From assembly GCA_018713325.1 (NCBI GenBank), contig DVFJ01000005.1, positions 1 through 64,000 on the forward strand: DNA of 64,000 nucleotides, read 5' to 3'. Below are positions 1 through 9,101 of this stretch, one piece after another. The position numbers were made by a program, and so were the translations under genes. The stretch is from Candidatus Onthenecus intestinigallinarum (GTDB lineage: Bacteria; Bacillota; Clostridia; Christensenellales; Aristaeellaceae). Positions within the stretch are counted from its first letter, which is position 1, and every line of letters starts with the position of its first letter. The notes below the pieces were generated by a model. That model saw nothing but the letters and a program-made list of their open reading frames with translations, was not told where the DNA came from and did not search any database.

Positions 1-345
1 CGACCCCGCCAGCAGCCCAGGCGACAGCGACGGGGTCACCGCCAGCCGCCCCATCCCGCGGGCAGCGTCACCGGCCCGACCGTCCCGGCGGTTTCCCGGT
101 GGTCCTGCGTCGGCTGTATCGAATGTATCGACCGTATCGACCGTAACTTCTGTAACAGCCGTAACCCCTGTAACAGCCACCCCGCGGCGACCCCGCCAGC
201 GGCGGCCCAGGCGACAGCGACGGGGGCAGCGCCAGCAGCCCCACCCCGCGGGCAGCTGCATCCAACCTCATCCCCTGTATCTTCCGTATCATCTATATCA
301 TCTGTATCATCCGTATCGTCTGTAACATTCGTCTCAACTGTTGCG
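1..345. repeat. Two ~65-bp imperfect direct repeats (about 1-65 and 188-254), each followed by a 9-nt-period degenerate tandem repeat (YGTAWCNNC-like)
   Basis: cgaccccgccagc...gcccaggcgacagcgacgggg...ccccgcgggcagc occurs twice; tgtatcgaa tgtatcgac cgtatcgac cgtaacttc ... and tgtatcttc cgtatcatc tatatcatc tgtatcatc cgtatcgtc. Confidence 0.75.
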
Positions 346-398
346 CATCCGCCTCTCCCCACGACGCCGCGGCCCCGCCCGCGGGAAAGGAGTTCGCC

Positions 399-1109
399 AT
401 GGACAAGCTGTTGCTGATCGAGGACGACCCGGACATCCAGAACATCAACGCGTTCTTTCTGCGCAGCCGCGGCTACGAGGTGCGCTGCGCCTACACGTGC
501 GAGCAGGGCCTGCAGGCGTGCGCGCAGATGCGCCCGGACGTGATCGTGCTGGATGTCAACCTGCCCGACGGCTCGGGGCTGGAGCTGTGCCCGCGGCTGA
601 AGGCGGCGCACGAGTGCCCGACGATCTTTTTGAGCTGCATGGACACGGAGGATGACAAGATCGCGGGCCTGCTCACCGGCGGGGACGACTACATGACCAA
701 GCCGTACTCGGTCAAGGAGCTCGAGGCGCGCATCCGGGTATGCCTGCGCCGCTCGGCGGGGCAGGGGAGCCAGGCGCGGCCGGCGAGCGTGCTCAGCTTT
801 CCGCCGCTGACGGTGGATGTGGCGGGCGAGTGCGCGTTCGTGGGCGAGGAGCGGCTGTCGCTGCCGCGCAAGGCGTTTCTGATCCTGTGCCTGCTGGCGC
901 GCCGGCCGGGCGAGTGCGTGGGCGCGCAGGAGATCTATGAGGAGGTCTGGGGGCTGAGCAGCGTGGGCGACCTGCGCACGGTGCACGTGCACATGTACAA
1001 CCTGCGCCGCACGCTGGACCAGGCGGTGCCGGAGCATGAGTTCATCCAGACGGTGTGGGGCAGGGGATACCGCTTCGTGCCGCGGGAGAGGGGCGAGGGG
1101 AAGGCATGA
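399..1109 (+). CDS. OmpR/PhoB-family response regulator
   Basis: Receiver (LLIEDDPDIQ, VIVLDVNLPDGSG, YMTKPYS) plus C-terminal winged helix (VHVHMYNLRRTLD...VWGRGYRF). Confidence 0.93.
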   Translation: MDKLLLIEDDPDIQNINAFFLRSRGYEVRCAYTCEQGLQACAQMRPDVIVLDVNLPDGSGLELCPRLKAAHECPTIFLSCMDTEDDKIAGLLTGGDDYMTKPYSVKELEARIRVCLRRSAGQGSQARPASVLSFPPLTVDVAGECAFVGEERLSLPRKAFLILCLLARRPGECVGAQEIYEEVWGLSSVGDLRTVHVHMYNLRRTLDQAVPEHEFIQTVWGRGYRFVPRERGEGKA

Positions 1110-2959
1110 GGGACCGGACGGTGCGCCGCCAGGCGGCGGCGCTTTTGCTGCTGGCGGCGCTGTGCGCGCTTGTGATGGCGCTGTGCGCGCGGGTGAATGC
1201 GCAGGTCGTGCGCGAGGCGCCCACGCGCGGGGCGGTGGCGCTCACGCAGGGCGCGGTGATGGCGCTTGCGGTGGAGGCGGGCGACGCGCGCGAGGTCGGG
1301 GTGGACCTGGTCGGCGAGGCGGGCGCGCGCTATGCGGCGGCGGTGCTGGGCATGACGGGCATCGACGCGGCGGCGCTGGACGGCCAGTCGCTGGGCGGCG
1401 CGCGGCGGGGGCTGCCGCTGATCGGCGCGCAGGTGGAGTTTGACATGCCGCGCGGGGGGGCGCGCCTGACGCTGACGCTGCGCCTGCCCGCGGGGGCGGA
1501 CGCGGTCTATCTGGGCACGCCGCAGGCGCTGTCGGCGCTGCGCTTTGGGCGCATGGCGGCGTATGTGGCGCTGCTCAGCTATGTGCTGACGATGGGGCTG
1601 TACGTGCTGCTGCTGTGCCTGACGCGCCAGGCGGGGCCGGAGCAGGCCGCGCTGGGGCTGGTGTGCCTGCTGTTGCTGCTGACGCAGGCGGGCGAGCTGC
1701 TGGGGCAGTATCCGGGCGCGGCGGCGCTGGCGGGCTCGTCGCGCGCGACGCTGGCGGCGGCGCTGTGCTGCTATGCGGGGCTGGCGCTGGGCGATGGGCG
1801 CGAGACGCGGCCGGTGGCGGCGGCGCTGGTGGCGGGCGTGGCGCTGACGGCGGCGACGCTGCTGCTGCTGCTGGCGTCGGGGCGGGTGCTGCTGCAGCTG
1901 CCGGCGCGGGCGCTGACGGTTGCGCTGTGCGTGTACGCGGGGCTGATCGCGTGGCGCGGGCTGGCGCGGCAGGCGCGGCGCAACGCGCTGGGGCACGCGG
2001 CGGCGGTGGCGCCGCTGGCGGTGGGCGCGGCGTGGGAGGCGGTGCTAGGCGCGTCGGGGCTGGCGGTGCCCTCGCTGGTGCTGATGGGCGCGGGGATGAC
2101 GCTGGTGCAGCAGATCACGCTCTCGCGCGAGGCGGCCGGCGACCGGCGCGAGCGCGAGGCGCTGGAGCGGGAGCTGGAGCGGCGCGTGGATGAGCGCACG
2201 CGGGCGCTGCGCCAGACGGAGGAGCAGCTGCGGCGCATCGACCGCAGCCGTTCGGAGTTCTTCTCGCGCATTGCGCACGACCTGCAGTCGCCGCTCACGG
2301 TCATCCGGGGCAGCCTGGACCTGGTGGCGGGCGGCGTGCCGGTCACCGACGAGGAGCGCGACGCGTATGTGGACATGGCCAAGCAGAACGCCCTGCGCAT
2401 GACCAACCGGGTCAAGGCGCTGCGCGGGCTGGCGCTGCTGGATGAGACGCCGTTTGCGCCGCAGGTGGGGGCGCTCTCGCCGCTGCTGGAGCAGTGCGCG
2501 CGCGCGGCGGAGGGCGTGTACCGAAAGAGCGGCGTGGTCTTCCGGGCCGAATGCGAGGCGGATTTGACCGCGCGCTTTGACGCGGGCTGGCTGCAAAACG
2601 CATTGGACCGGCTGATCTCCAACGCGGTGCGCTATACGCCCGCGGGCGGCGCGGTGACGCTGGGCGCGCGGCGGGAGGGCTACGGCGTGTGGGTCAGCGT
2701 GGCGGACGAGGGCTGCGGCATCGCGCCGGACGAGCAGGAGGGCATCTTCGACCGGTTCTATCAGGGGTGGAACTCGCCCGAGGGCTTCGGCATCGGCCTG
2801 GCGGTCGTGCAGCGGGTGGCGCAGCGCCACGGCGGGCGGGCGCAGGTCGTCTCGCAGCCGGGCGAGGGCGCCACGTTTGGGATCTTCCTGCCCGACGAGG
2901 GCGAGCTGGCCCCGGGCGGCGACGCGCCGGACGGGGCGCAAAGGGGGCGTGCGCGGTGA
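1106..2959 (+). CDS. Multi-TM sensor histidine kinase
   Basis: ATGA overlap with upstream RR; N-terminal TM segments; HisKA FFSRIAHDLQSPLTVIRG and HATPase motifs (NAVRYTPAGG, DEGCGIAP, FGIGLAVVQ). Start moved from 1055 to 1106. Confidence 0.9.
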   Translation: MRDRTVRRQAAALLLLAALCALVMALCARVNAQVVREAPTRGAVALTQGAVMALAVEAGDAREVGVDLVGEAGARYAAAVLGMTGIDAAALDGQSLGGARRGLPLIGAQVEFDMPRGGARLTLTLRLPAGADAVYLGTPQALSALRFGRMAAYVALLSYVLTMGLYVLLLCLTRQAGPEQAALGLVCLLLLLTQAGELLGQYPGAAALAGSSRATLAAALCCYAGLALGDGRETRPVAAALVAGVALTAATLLLLLASGRVLLQLPARALTVALCVYAGLIAWRGLARQARRNALGHAAAVAPLAVGAAWEAVLGASGLAVPSLVLMGAGMTLVQQITLSREAAGDRREREALERELERRVDERTRALRQTEEQLRRIDRSRSEFFSRIAHDLQSPLTVIRGSLDLVAGGVPVTDEERDAYVDMAKQNALRMTNRVKALRGLALLDETPFAPQVGALSPLLEQCARAAEGVYRKSGVVFRAECEADLTARFDAGWLQNALDRLISNAVRYTPAGGAVTLGARREGYGVWVSVADEGCGIAPDEQEGIFDRFYQGWNSPEGFGIGLAVVQRVAQRHGGRAQVVSQPGEGATFGIFLPDEGELAPGGDAPDGAQRGRAR

Positions 2960-5730
2960 CGTTCTTCAGGCGAACCGATGCGGCCGGGCCGGAGTCCGGT
3001 AGCCAGCCGGGCTCCGGCAGCCAGCCGGGCTCCGGCAGCCGGCCGGGGCGGCTGCGGCTGACGCTGCTGCGGGCGCTGCTTTCGGCGATGGCGGCGGCGA
3101 CGGTGCTGCTGTGCGCGCCGCTGCTGACGGCGGGGCGCTACGGCGCGTCTGCGGCGCTGCTGGCGCTGGCGGGGTGCGCGGGGGCGCTGCTGGCGCTGCT
3201 GGCGCGGCTGTGCCGGCGGGCGCAGCTGCTGCGGGGGCTGCTGTGGGCGTGGTATGCGGCGGAGTGCGCGGCGCAGTTGGCGCTGGGCGGGCTGCAGGCG
3301 GGGCTGTTTCTGCCGGCGGCGTGCGCGCTGGCGCCGGCGGCGGCGATGGTGGCCGCGCCGGGGACGGACGCGGCGGGGCGCGGGCGCGGCGTGGCGGTGA
3401 TGGTGTGCTCGCTGCTGGCGATGGCGGCGTCGGAGGTGCTGGCGCTGGGGCATCCGCCGCTGGAGTGCGCGCTGGCGTATGCGGGCGCGATCGTGCTGAG
3501 CTTCACGTTTTACGGGACGCTGGACGGGATGTTCTCGCAGACGCTCTCCTCGATGGAGGAGGCGCAGCGGCTGCGCGACGCGCTGCGGGAGACGGGGGAG
3601 AGCCTGTCGCAGGCGGCGGGGGCGAAGGACGACTTTCTGGCGAACATGTCGCACGAGATCCGCACGCCCATGCATGCCATCAGCGGCATGGCGGACATGC
3701 TGCTCATGTCCGACCAGCTGGGGATCGCCGAGCGCACGCAGGCGGAGAACATCAAGCTCGCCTCGCAGAACCTGCTCAGCCTGATCGGCAACGTGCTGGA
3801 TGTGAGCAAGATCCGCGCGGGCAAGCTGGAATTGTACGAGGAGCGCTACGACTTCCCCTCGCTGCTGCTGGATGTGACCAGCGTCATCTGCATGCGCGCG
3901 CAGGAGAAGGGGCTGCTGTTTCTGACGGACGTGGACCCGGACATCCCGCAGGAGATGCTCGGCGACGCCACGCGCATCCGGCAGGTGCTGCTCAACCTGC
4001 TGGGCAACGCGGTCAAGTTCACGGACGAGGGCGAGGTGCGGCTCACGGCGCGGCGGCTGTACCGCGGGGGCGAGCTGCTGGTGCGCTTTGAGGTGGCGGA
4101 TACGGGCTGCGGCATCGCGCAGGAGGACCTGGGGCGGCTGTTCGGGCTGTTTGAGCAGCTGCCCTCCACGCGGGCGCACAACCGCGAGGGCGCGGGGCTG
4201 GGGCTGTCGATCTCGCGCGGGCTGGTGGAGCTGATGGGCGGCGAGCTGCGGGTGGACAGCCGCGTGGGCGAAGGCTCGACGTTCTCGTTCGAGATTGCGC
4301 AGCGCGTGCTGCGCGATACGCCCGTCGCGCGGGTGGAGAATCCGCGCGAGGCGCGGCTGCTGGTGGTCGCGGACGACGAGCGGCTGGCGCGCGCGGCGGT
4401 GGACATGGCCGCGCGGCTGAAGGTGCGGGCCGCGCGCGGGCTGCCGGGGGACGCGGCGGCGTATACGCACATGCTGGTGGACCTGTCGGGCGAGCATGCG
4501 TATGCGTGGGTGCGCACGCCCACGCCGCCGGGGTGCCGGCGCACGCTGCTGATGCCGCCGGCCAGCAGCCTGACGGCGTACATCCGGCCGGGGGATTCGG
4601 TGCTGTTTCCGCCGCTGCACGTGGTGGCGCTCGCGGGCGCGCTGGGCGAGCGGCCGGCGGGACGGCGGCCCAGCGGCGCGCTGCTGGAGCAGGCGGGCGT
4701 GTTTCAGACGCAGGGCGTGCGCGCGCTGGTGGTGGATGACAACGCCGTGGCGCAGCTGGTCACGTCCAACCTGCTCTCGCGCTACGGCATCGCGTGCGAC
4801 TGCGTGGACGGCGGGCGCGCGGCGCTGGCGGCGCTGGAGCGGGCGCGCTACGACGTGGTGTTTCTGGACCATGTGATGCCGGGCATGGACGGGGTGGATA
4901 CGGCGCGGGCGATCCGGCAGATGGGCGCGCGCGGGCGGGAGCAGGCGGTGGTCATGCTCTCGGCGAACGTGATGCCCGAATCGCGGCGCTCGTTCCTGGC
5001 CGCGGGGGTGAACGACACGCTCGCCAAGCCCATCGAGCTGGCGAACCTGTCGCGGCTGCTGCGGCGGGTGCTGCCGGCGCAGAAGATCGTGGCGCCGGCG
5101 GCCTCGGCGGGCGCGCGCGGGGCGGAGCCGCTGCGGGCGCTGCCGTTTGAGGGCGTCGGGGCGGCGCTGTCCGCGGGCGCGGGCGAGCGGGCGCGGCTGA
5201 TCGCGGCGGTGTCGCGCGCGGCGCGGCGGCTGCCGGAGTATGCGGCGCGGCTGGCGGCCGCGGCGGCGGATCCGTTTGCGGCGATGGGCGTGGCCCCGGC
5301 GCTGCGCTGCGCGCTGGACGTGCTGGACGCGGTGGGCGGGAGCGCGCTGGGCGCGCAGCTGCGGCTATTGCGGATGCAGTGCGGCCAGGGGGCGTATGAG
5401 GGCGTGCGCGAGCAGCTGCCGCGCGTGGCGGCGTGGATGCGCGAGGTGAGCGCGCAGCTGTCGGAGAGCCTGCGGCAGATGGACCTGCCGGACCTGGAGG
5501 ACGCGTCCGACCTGCTGCTGGACGCGCGGGAGGCGCTGCGGCTGCTGGACCTGCCGCGGGCGCGGGCGGCGCTGCTGCGCCTGGAGCAGGAGGGCGGCGA
5601 GGCGTCGCGGCCGTGCGTGCAGGCGGCGCAGGCGGCGCTGGGCGCGTGCGACTGGCAGGGCGCGGAGGCGTGCCTGGACCAGCTGGCGGCGCTGTCGGGC
5701 GGCGAGGACGAGGAAAAGGGGGACGCATGA
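2956..5730 (+). CDS. Hybrid sensor histidine kinase with receiver and Hpt-like C-terminus
   Basis: GTGA overlap with upstream CDS; FLANMSHEIRTPMHAISG, GLGLSISRGLVELMGG, receiver ALVVDDNAVAQ...VVFLDHVMPGMDG. Confidence 0.9.
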   Translation: MTFFRRTDAAGPESGSQPGSGSQPGSGSRPGRLRLTLLRALLSAMAAATVLLCAPLLTAGRYGASAALLALAGCAGALLALLARLCRRAQLLRGLLWAWYAAECAAQLALGGLQAGLFLPAACALAPAAAMVAAPGTDAAGRGRGVAVMVCSLLAMAASEVLALGHPPLECALAYAGAIVLSFTFYGTLDGMFSQTLSSMEEAQRLRDALRETGESLSQAAGAKDDFLANMSHEIRTPMHAISGMADMLLMSDQLGIAERTQAENIKLASQNLLSLIGNVLDVSKIRAGKLELYEERYDFPSLLLDVTSVICMRAQEKGLLFLTDVDPDIPQEMLGDATRIRQVLLNLLGNAVKFTDEGEVRLTARRLYRGGELLVRFEVADTGCGIAQEDLGRLFGLFEQLPSTRAHNREGAGLGLSISRGLVELMGGELRVDSRVGEGSTFSFEIAQRVLRDTPVARVENPREARLLVVADDERLARAAVDMAARLKVRAARGLPGDAAAYTHMLVDLSGEHAYAWVRTPTPPGCRRTLLMPPASSLTAYIRPGDSVLFPPLHVVALAGALGERPAGRRPSGALLEQAGVFQTQGVRALVVDDNAVAQLVTSNLLSRYGIACDCVDGGRAALAALERARYDVVFLDHVMPGMDGVDTARAIRQMGARGREQAVVMLSANVMPESRRSFLAAGVNDTLAKPIELANLSRLLRRVLPAQKIVAPAASAGARGAEPLRALPFEGVGAALSAGAGERARLIAAVSRAARRLPEYAARLAAAAADPFAAMGVAPALRCALDVLDAVGGSALGAQLRLLRMQCGQGAYEGVREQLPRVAAWMREVSAQLSESLRQMDLPDLEDASDLLLDAREALRLLDLPRARAALLRLEQEGGEASRPCVQAAQAALGACDWQGAEACLDQLAALSGGEDEEKGDA

Positions 5731-5731
5731 G

Positions 5732-6775
5732 ATGGAAAAGCCGTGCGTGATGCTGGCATTGACGAGCCGTCAGCTGGCCGCGTCGCTGGAGCAGGCGCTC
5801 TCGGGCGCGGCGCTGGCGGCGCCGTGCTGCTGCGAGGAGGATGCGCGCGCGTTTCTGGCGATGCGCCGGCCGGACGTGGTGATCTGCGACGCGCCGGGGG
5901 ACGGGGCGTCGCTTTCGCAGCTGCAGCGCCTGCGCGAGGTGACGCGTGGCGCGCCGCTGGCGATGGTGAGCGACGGGCCGATGGGCGCGGTCGCCGACGC
6001 GGAGTATCTGGAGGCCGACGACGTGCTGGAGCGGCCGTTCAGCGAGGTGCGGCTGCGCACGTGCGTGGCGACGCTCACGCGATTGCGGCGGGCGGAGCAG
6101 CAGGCGCGGGCCGCGGCGCAGGCGATGAGCATGCGGGCGCTGGCGGCGCGGGATGCGTTTGTGGAGATGTTCAGCGCGCTGATCGAGTACCGCAACCAGC
6201 CGCACGGGCATCATCTGGACCGGATCCGGACGGGGGTGCGCCTGCTGCTGACGGCGTACCGGGCGCTGTATCCGGAGCGGGCGCTGCCGCAGGCGCAGGA
6301 GGACGCCATCGTGCAGGCGAGCGTGCTGCACGACATCGGCGCGGTGGGCGTGCCGGATTCAATCCTGCTCAAGCCGGGGCGGCTGACGCCCGAGGAGTAC
6401 GACATCATGAAGAAGCATACGGCCGTGGGCGCGGCGAGCCTGAGCAGCCCGGCGCTGCCGGAGGGCGACCTGCTCATCGAGGCGGCGCGGGCGATCACGG
6501 CGTCGCATCATGAGCGATGGGACGGCTCGGGCTATCCGGAGGGCCTGCGGGGCGAGCAGATCCCGCTGGCGGCGCGGGCGGTGGCCGTGTGCGACGTGCT
6601 GGACGCGCTGCTGGGGCCGCGCGTGTACCGGCGCGAGATGTCCTTTGACGAGGCGCTGTCCTCGCTGGTGGATGGGCGCGGCACGCTGTTCGATCCGGAT
6701 CTGATCGACGCGCTGCTCTCGGCGCGCCAGGCGTTTGAGGAGCTGTACCGCGCCATGCCGCCCGCGCAGGACTGA
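5732..6775 (+). CDS. HD-GYP domain protein with degenerate N-terminal receiver-like domain
   Basis: LHDIGAVGVPDSIL...SHHERWDGSGYPEGLRGEQIPLAARAVAVCDVLDAL. Confidence 0.9.
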   Translation: MEKPCVMLALTSRQLAASLEQALSGAALAAPCCCEEDARAFLAMRRPDVVICDAPGDGASLSQLQRLREVTRGAPLAMVSDGPMGAVADAEYLEADDVLERPFSEVRLRTCVATLTRLRRAEQQARAAAQAMSMRALAARDAFVEMFSALIEYRNQPHGHHLDRIRTGVRLLLTAYRALYPERALPQAQEDAIVQASVLHDIGAVGVPDSILLKPGRLTPEEYDIMKKHTAVGAASLSSPALPEGDLLIEAARAITASHHERWDGSGYPEGLRGEQIPLAARAVAVCDVLDALLGPRVYRREMSFDEALSSLVDGRGTLFDPDLIDALLSARQAFEELYRAMPPAQD

Positions 6776-6819
6776 GCGCGGCGTTCAGCGGCTTTTTCGC
6801 GGGTTTTAATCGAATTTTC

Positions 6820-6848
6820 ATGACGCGGCGCGCCGCGTGCGGTATAAT
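6820..6848 (+). promoter_or_regulatory. Sigma-A-type promoter, -35 ATGACG / 17 nt / -10 TATAAT
   Basis: Spacing and -10 match upstream of 6874 CDS. Confidence 0.5.
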
Positions 6849-6873
6849 GAGGACACCATGAGGAGGCAGATCC

Positions 6874-7497
6874 ATGCAAAAGCAACGCATCCGCAGCGGC
6901 AAGCGGCCGCTGTATGCCGCCGTGGCCGTGCTCGTCTACGCGGCGCTGTTCGGGCTCTCGTCCGTGGGGTCGTACGTCATGGCGGCGCTCGTGTTCTATC
7001 TTGCGTATGGGCTCCTGAAGCGCCGCTTCCCCGACCGCACGGTGGAGTTGCCGCCGCGCACGGGCGACGAGGCGTGCGACGCGCTCATCCTGGAGGGCCG
7101 CGCCGCGCTGGAGCAGATCGGGGCGCACGAGGCCGCGCTGGACGACGCGCAGCTGCGCGCGCTGGCCGCGTCCATCGGCAGGCGGGGCGGGCAGATTCTG
7201 CAGCGGCTGCAGGAGCGCCCGGCGCTGGCCGGGGACCTGCGCACGTTCCTGCGCTACTACCTGCCCACGGCCGCGCGGCTGCTGGACGCCTGCGTCCGGC
7301 TGGATGGCGGCGACGCCGCGCAGGACGTGCGCGCGCGCGCAAAGGAGGCGCTGCGCAGGGTCGACGGCGCGCTCTCGCGCCAGCTGGCGGCGCTGGATGA
7401 ATACCGCCTGCTCGACCTGCAGACCGATATGGACGTCCTGGAGGACATGCTCCGCCGCGACGGCTACGCGCAGCCGCCCGAAGGGGGCGCGCGGTGA
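6874..7497 (+). CDS. XpaC-like (5-bromo-4-chloroindolyl phosphate hydrolysis family) protein
   Basis: N-terminal hydrophobic segments, helical C-terminus FLRYYLPTAARLLDAC, adjacent to TelA-like gene. Confidence 0.7.
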   Translation: MQKQRIRSGKRPLYAAVAVLVYAALFGLSSVGSYVMAALVFYLAYGLLKRRFPDRTVELPPRTGDEACDALILEGRAALEQIGAHEAALDDAQLRALAASIGRRGGQILQRLQERPALAGDLRTFLRYYLPTAARLLDACVRLDGGDAAQDVRARAKEALRRVDGALSRQLAALDEYRLLDLQTDMDVLEDMLRRDGYAQPPEGGAR

Positions 7498-8450
7498 GCG
7501 CCGGGGCGGCGGTCGCGCCGCTGCCGGTGCTGCGCGTGGATGCGGGCGAGGCGGAACTGCCGGAGCTGTCGGCGCTGCCGCCGGAGGCGGCGCAGGCGGT
7601 GGAGCGCTACGCCGCGCAGATCGACCTGTCGCAGCCTGCGGCGTATGGCGCGCGCTGCCAGCAGGAGTTGGGCACGTTCGTGACGCTGGCGCTGGAGCAG
7701 ATGGCGCAGGCGGATCCCACGCCCGTGACGGGCGCGCTGGACGCGCTGTGCGACGCGGTGCGCGCGGCCGATCCCGTGCGCGCGGCGCGGGGGCTGCTCT
7801 CGCGGCTGCTGGGCGGCACGTGGGCGGTGCGCCGGGCGTACCGGCGGGCCGCGCCGCAGGTGAGCGCGCGGGCGGATGAGCTGTCGGACCTGCGCGTGCG
7901 GCTGCTGCGCGATCAGGCGCTGCTTCGCCGGCTGCTGGAGAAGAACGAGGCGCTCTACCGCCGCCTGGCGGGCTATGTGGTCTGCGGGCGGCAGCGGCTG
8001 CGCACGCAGGGCGCGGGCGAGGAGCGGGAGCGGTTTGCCAGGCGGCTTTTGGATCTGGAGCTGACGCGCACGGCCAGCCTGCAGCTGACGGCGCAGCTGC
8101 GGCTGCTGCTGGGGGCGGAGGAGACGGCGTCGGAGCGCATCGAGGCGACGCTGCGCACGACGATCCCGCTGTGGCGGGCGCAGATGATGGTGGCGCTGGG
8201 GCTGTCGAATGCGCGCGAGGCGGCGCGGCTGGACGAGGCGACGCGCCGGGCGCTGGAGCCGCAGCTGCGCGCAGGGGCGCGGCATCTGAGCCGGGCGGCG
8301 CGCACGGGCGCGCTGCGGGAGGCCGCGGCGCAGGGCGAGGCGGTGACGCGGGCGCTGCAGGAGGCGCGGGGCGCGCTGCTGCTGGCCGCGGGGGAGACGG
8401 CGCGCGCCAGGGCGGCGCAGACGCCAGCGCCGCAGACGCCCACGTCATAA
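7494..8450 (+). CDS. TelA-like toxic anion resistance family protein
   Basis: GTGA overlap; LRTTIPLWRAQMMVALGLSNAREA resembles TelA family; pairs with XpaC. Confidence 0.7.
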   Translation: MSAGAAVAPLPVLRVDAGEAELPELSALPPEAAQAVERYAAQIDLSQPAAYGARCQQELGTFVTLALEQMAQADPTPVTGALDALCDAVRAADPVRAARGLLSRLLGGTWAVRRAYRRAAPQVSARADELSDLRVRLLRDQALLRRLLEKNEALYRRLAGYVVCGRQRLRTQGAGEERERFARRLLDLELTRTASLQLTAQLRLLLGAEETASERIEATLRTTIPLWRAQMMVALGLSNAREAARLDEATRRALEPQLRAGARHLSRAARTGALREAAAQGEAVTRALQEARGALLLAAGETARARAAQTPAPQTPTS

Positions 8451-8463
8451 GGAGGGGGACGCA

Positions 8464-9060
8464 ATGGCAGGCTATCGCAAGCCCGCGGGCCCGGCGCTGG
8501 GGCCGCGGGGAAAGTCGGACAAGAAGGCGGACAAGAAGGCGCGGCGGGACATCCCGCACGCGCTGGGCGTGGCGCTCTCGGCGGCGCTGCTGTGCGTGGC
8601 GCTGGTCACGGGCAACGCGCGGGCGCTGGCGCGCGCGGGGGAGAACGCGCAGGCGCTGTGGCCGCAGGTGGCGGCGTGCGCGCAGGAGCGTGCGGGCGAC
8701 GCGCTGAACCTGGCGCAGATCGCGGCGCGCTACGACGCGCTGAGCGGGGACGAGGTGCAGGCGCTGCGGGACGCCGCGCAGGCGCTGCAGGAGGCGCAGG
8801 GCGCGCAGGAGACGGCGGCGGCGTCGGACGCGCTGCAGACGCTGGTGTCGGACGCGTCGGTGCGGCTGATGGCCGCGGGCCTGAGCGAGGCGGACGAGCG
8901 CGCGCTCTCCTCGGTGATGGATGACTTTACCGAGAGCGGCAACATGCTGCGCCAGCGGGCGCGCCAGTATAACGGCGCGGCGCAGCAGGCGCTGGATGTG
9001 TATGCGCGCCTGCCCGCGCGGCTGGTGCTGCCCGCGCCGCAGGCGTATCCGGGCCTGTGA
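8464..9060 (+). CDS. Divergent LemA-like membrane-anchored helical protein
   Basis: Single N-terminal TM, coiled-coil-like, C-terminal RQRARQYNGAAQQALDVYARLPARLV resembles LemA end; next to TPM gene. Confidence 0.45.
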   Translation: MAGYRKPAGPALGPRGKSDKKADKKARRDIPHALGVALSAALLCVALVTGNARALARAGENAQALWPQVAACAQERAGDALNLAQIAARYDALSGDEVQALRDAAQALQEAQGAQETAAASDALQTLVSDASVRLMAAGLSEADERALSSVMDDFTESGNMLRQRARQYNGAAQQALDVYARLPARLVLPAPQAYPGL

Positions 9061-9101
9061 CGCGGCCCCTGATTCTGTCGATCGAAAGGACGTGGACGCC
9101 C

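Noticed and set aside
36-1037. 333-aa minus-strand ORF including TDDTDDTDDIDDTEDTG
   Set aside because: Mostly antisense to the response regulator; the Asp/Thr run only reflects the 9-nt repeat.
2761-4872. 703-aa minus-strand ORF
   Set aside because: Antisense to hybrid kinase; Arg/Gln/His-rich artefact.
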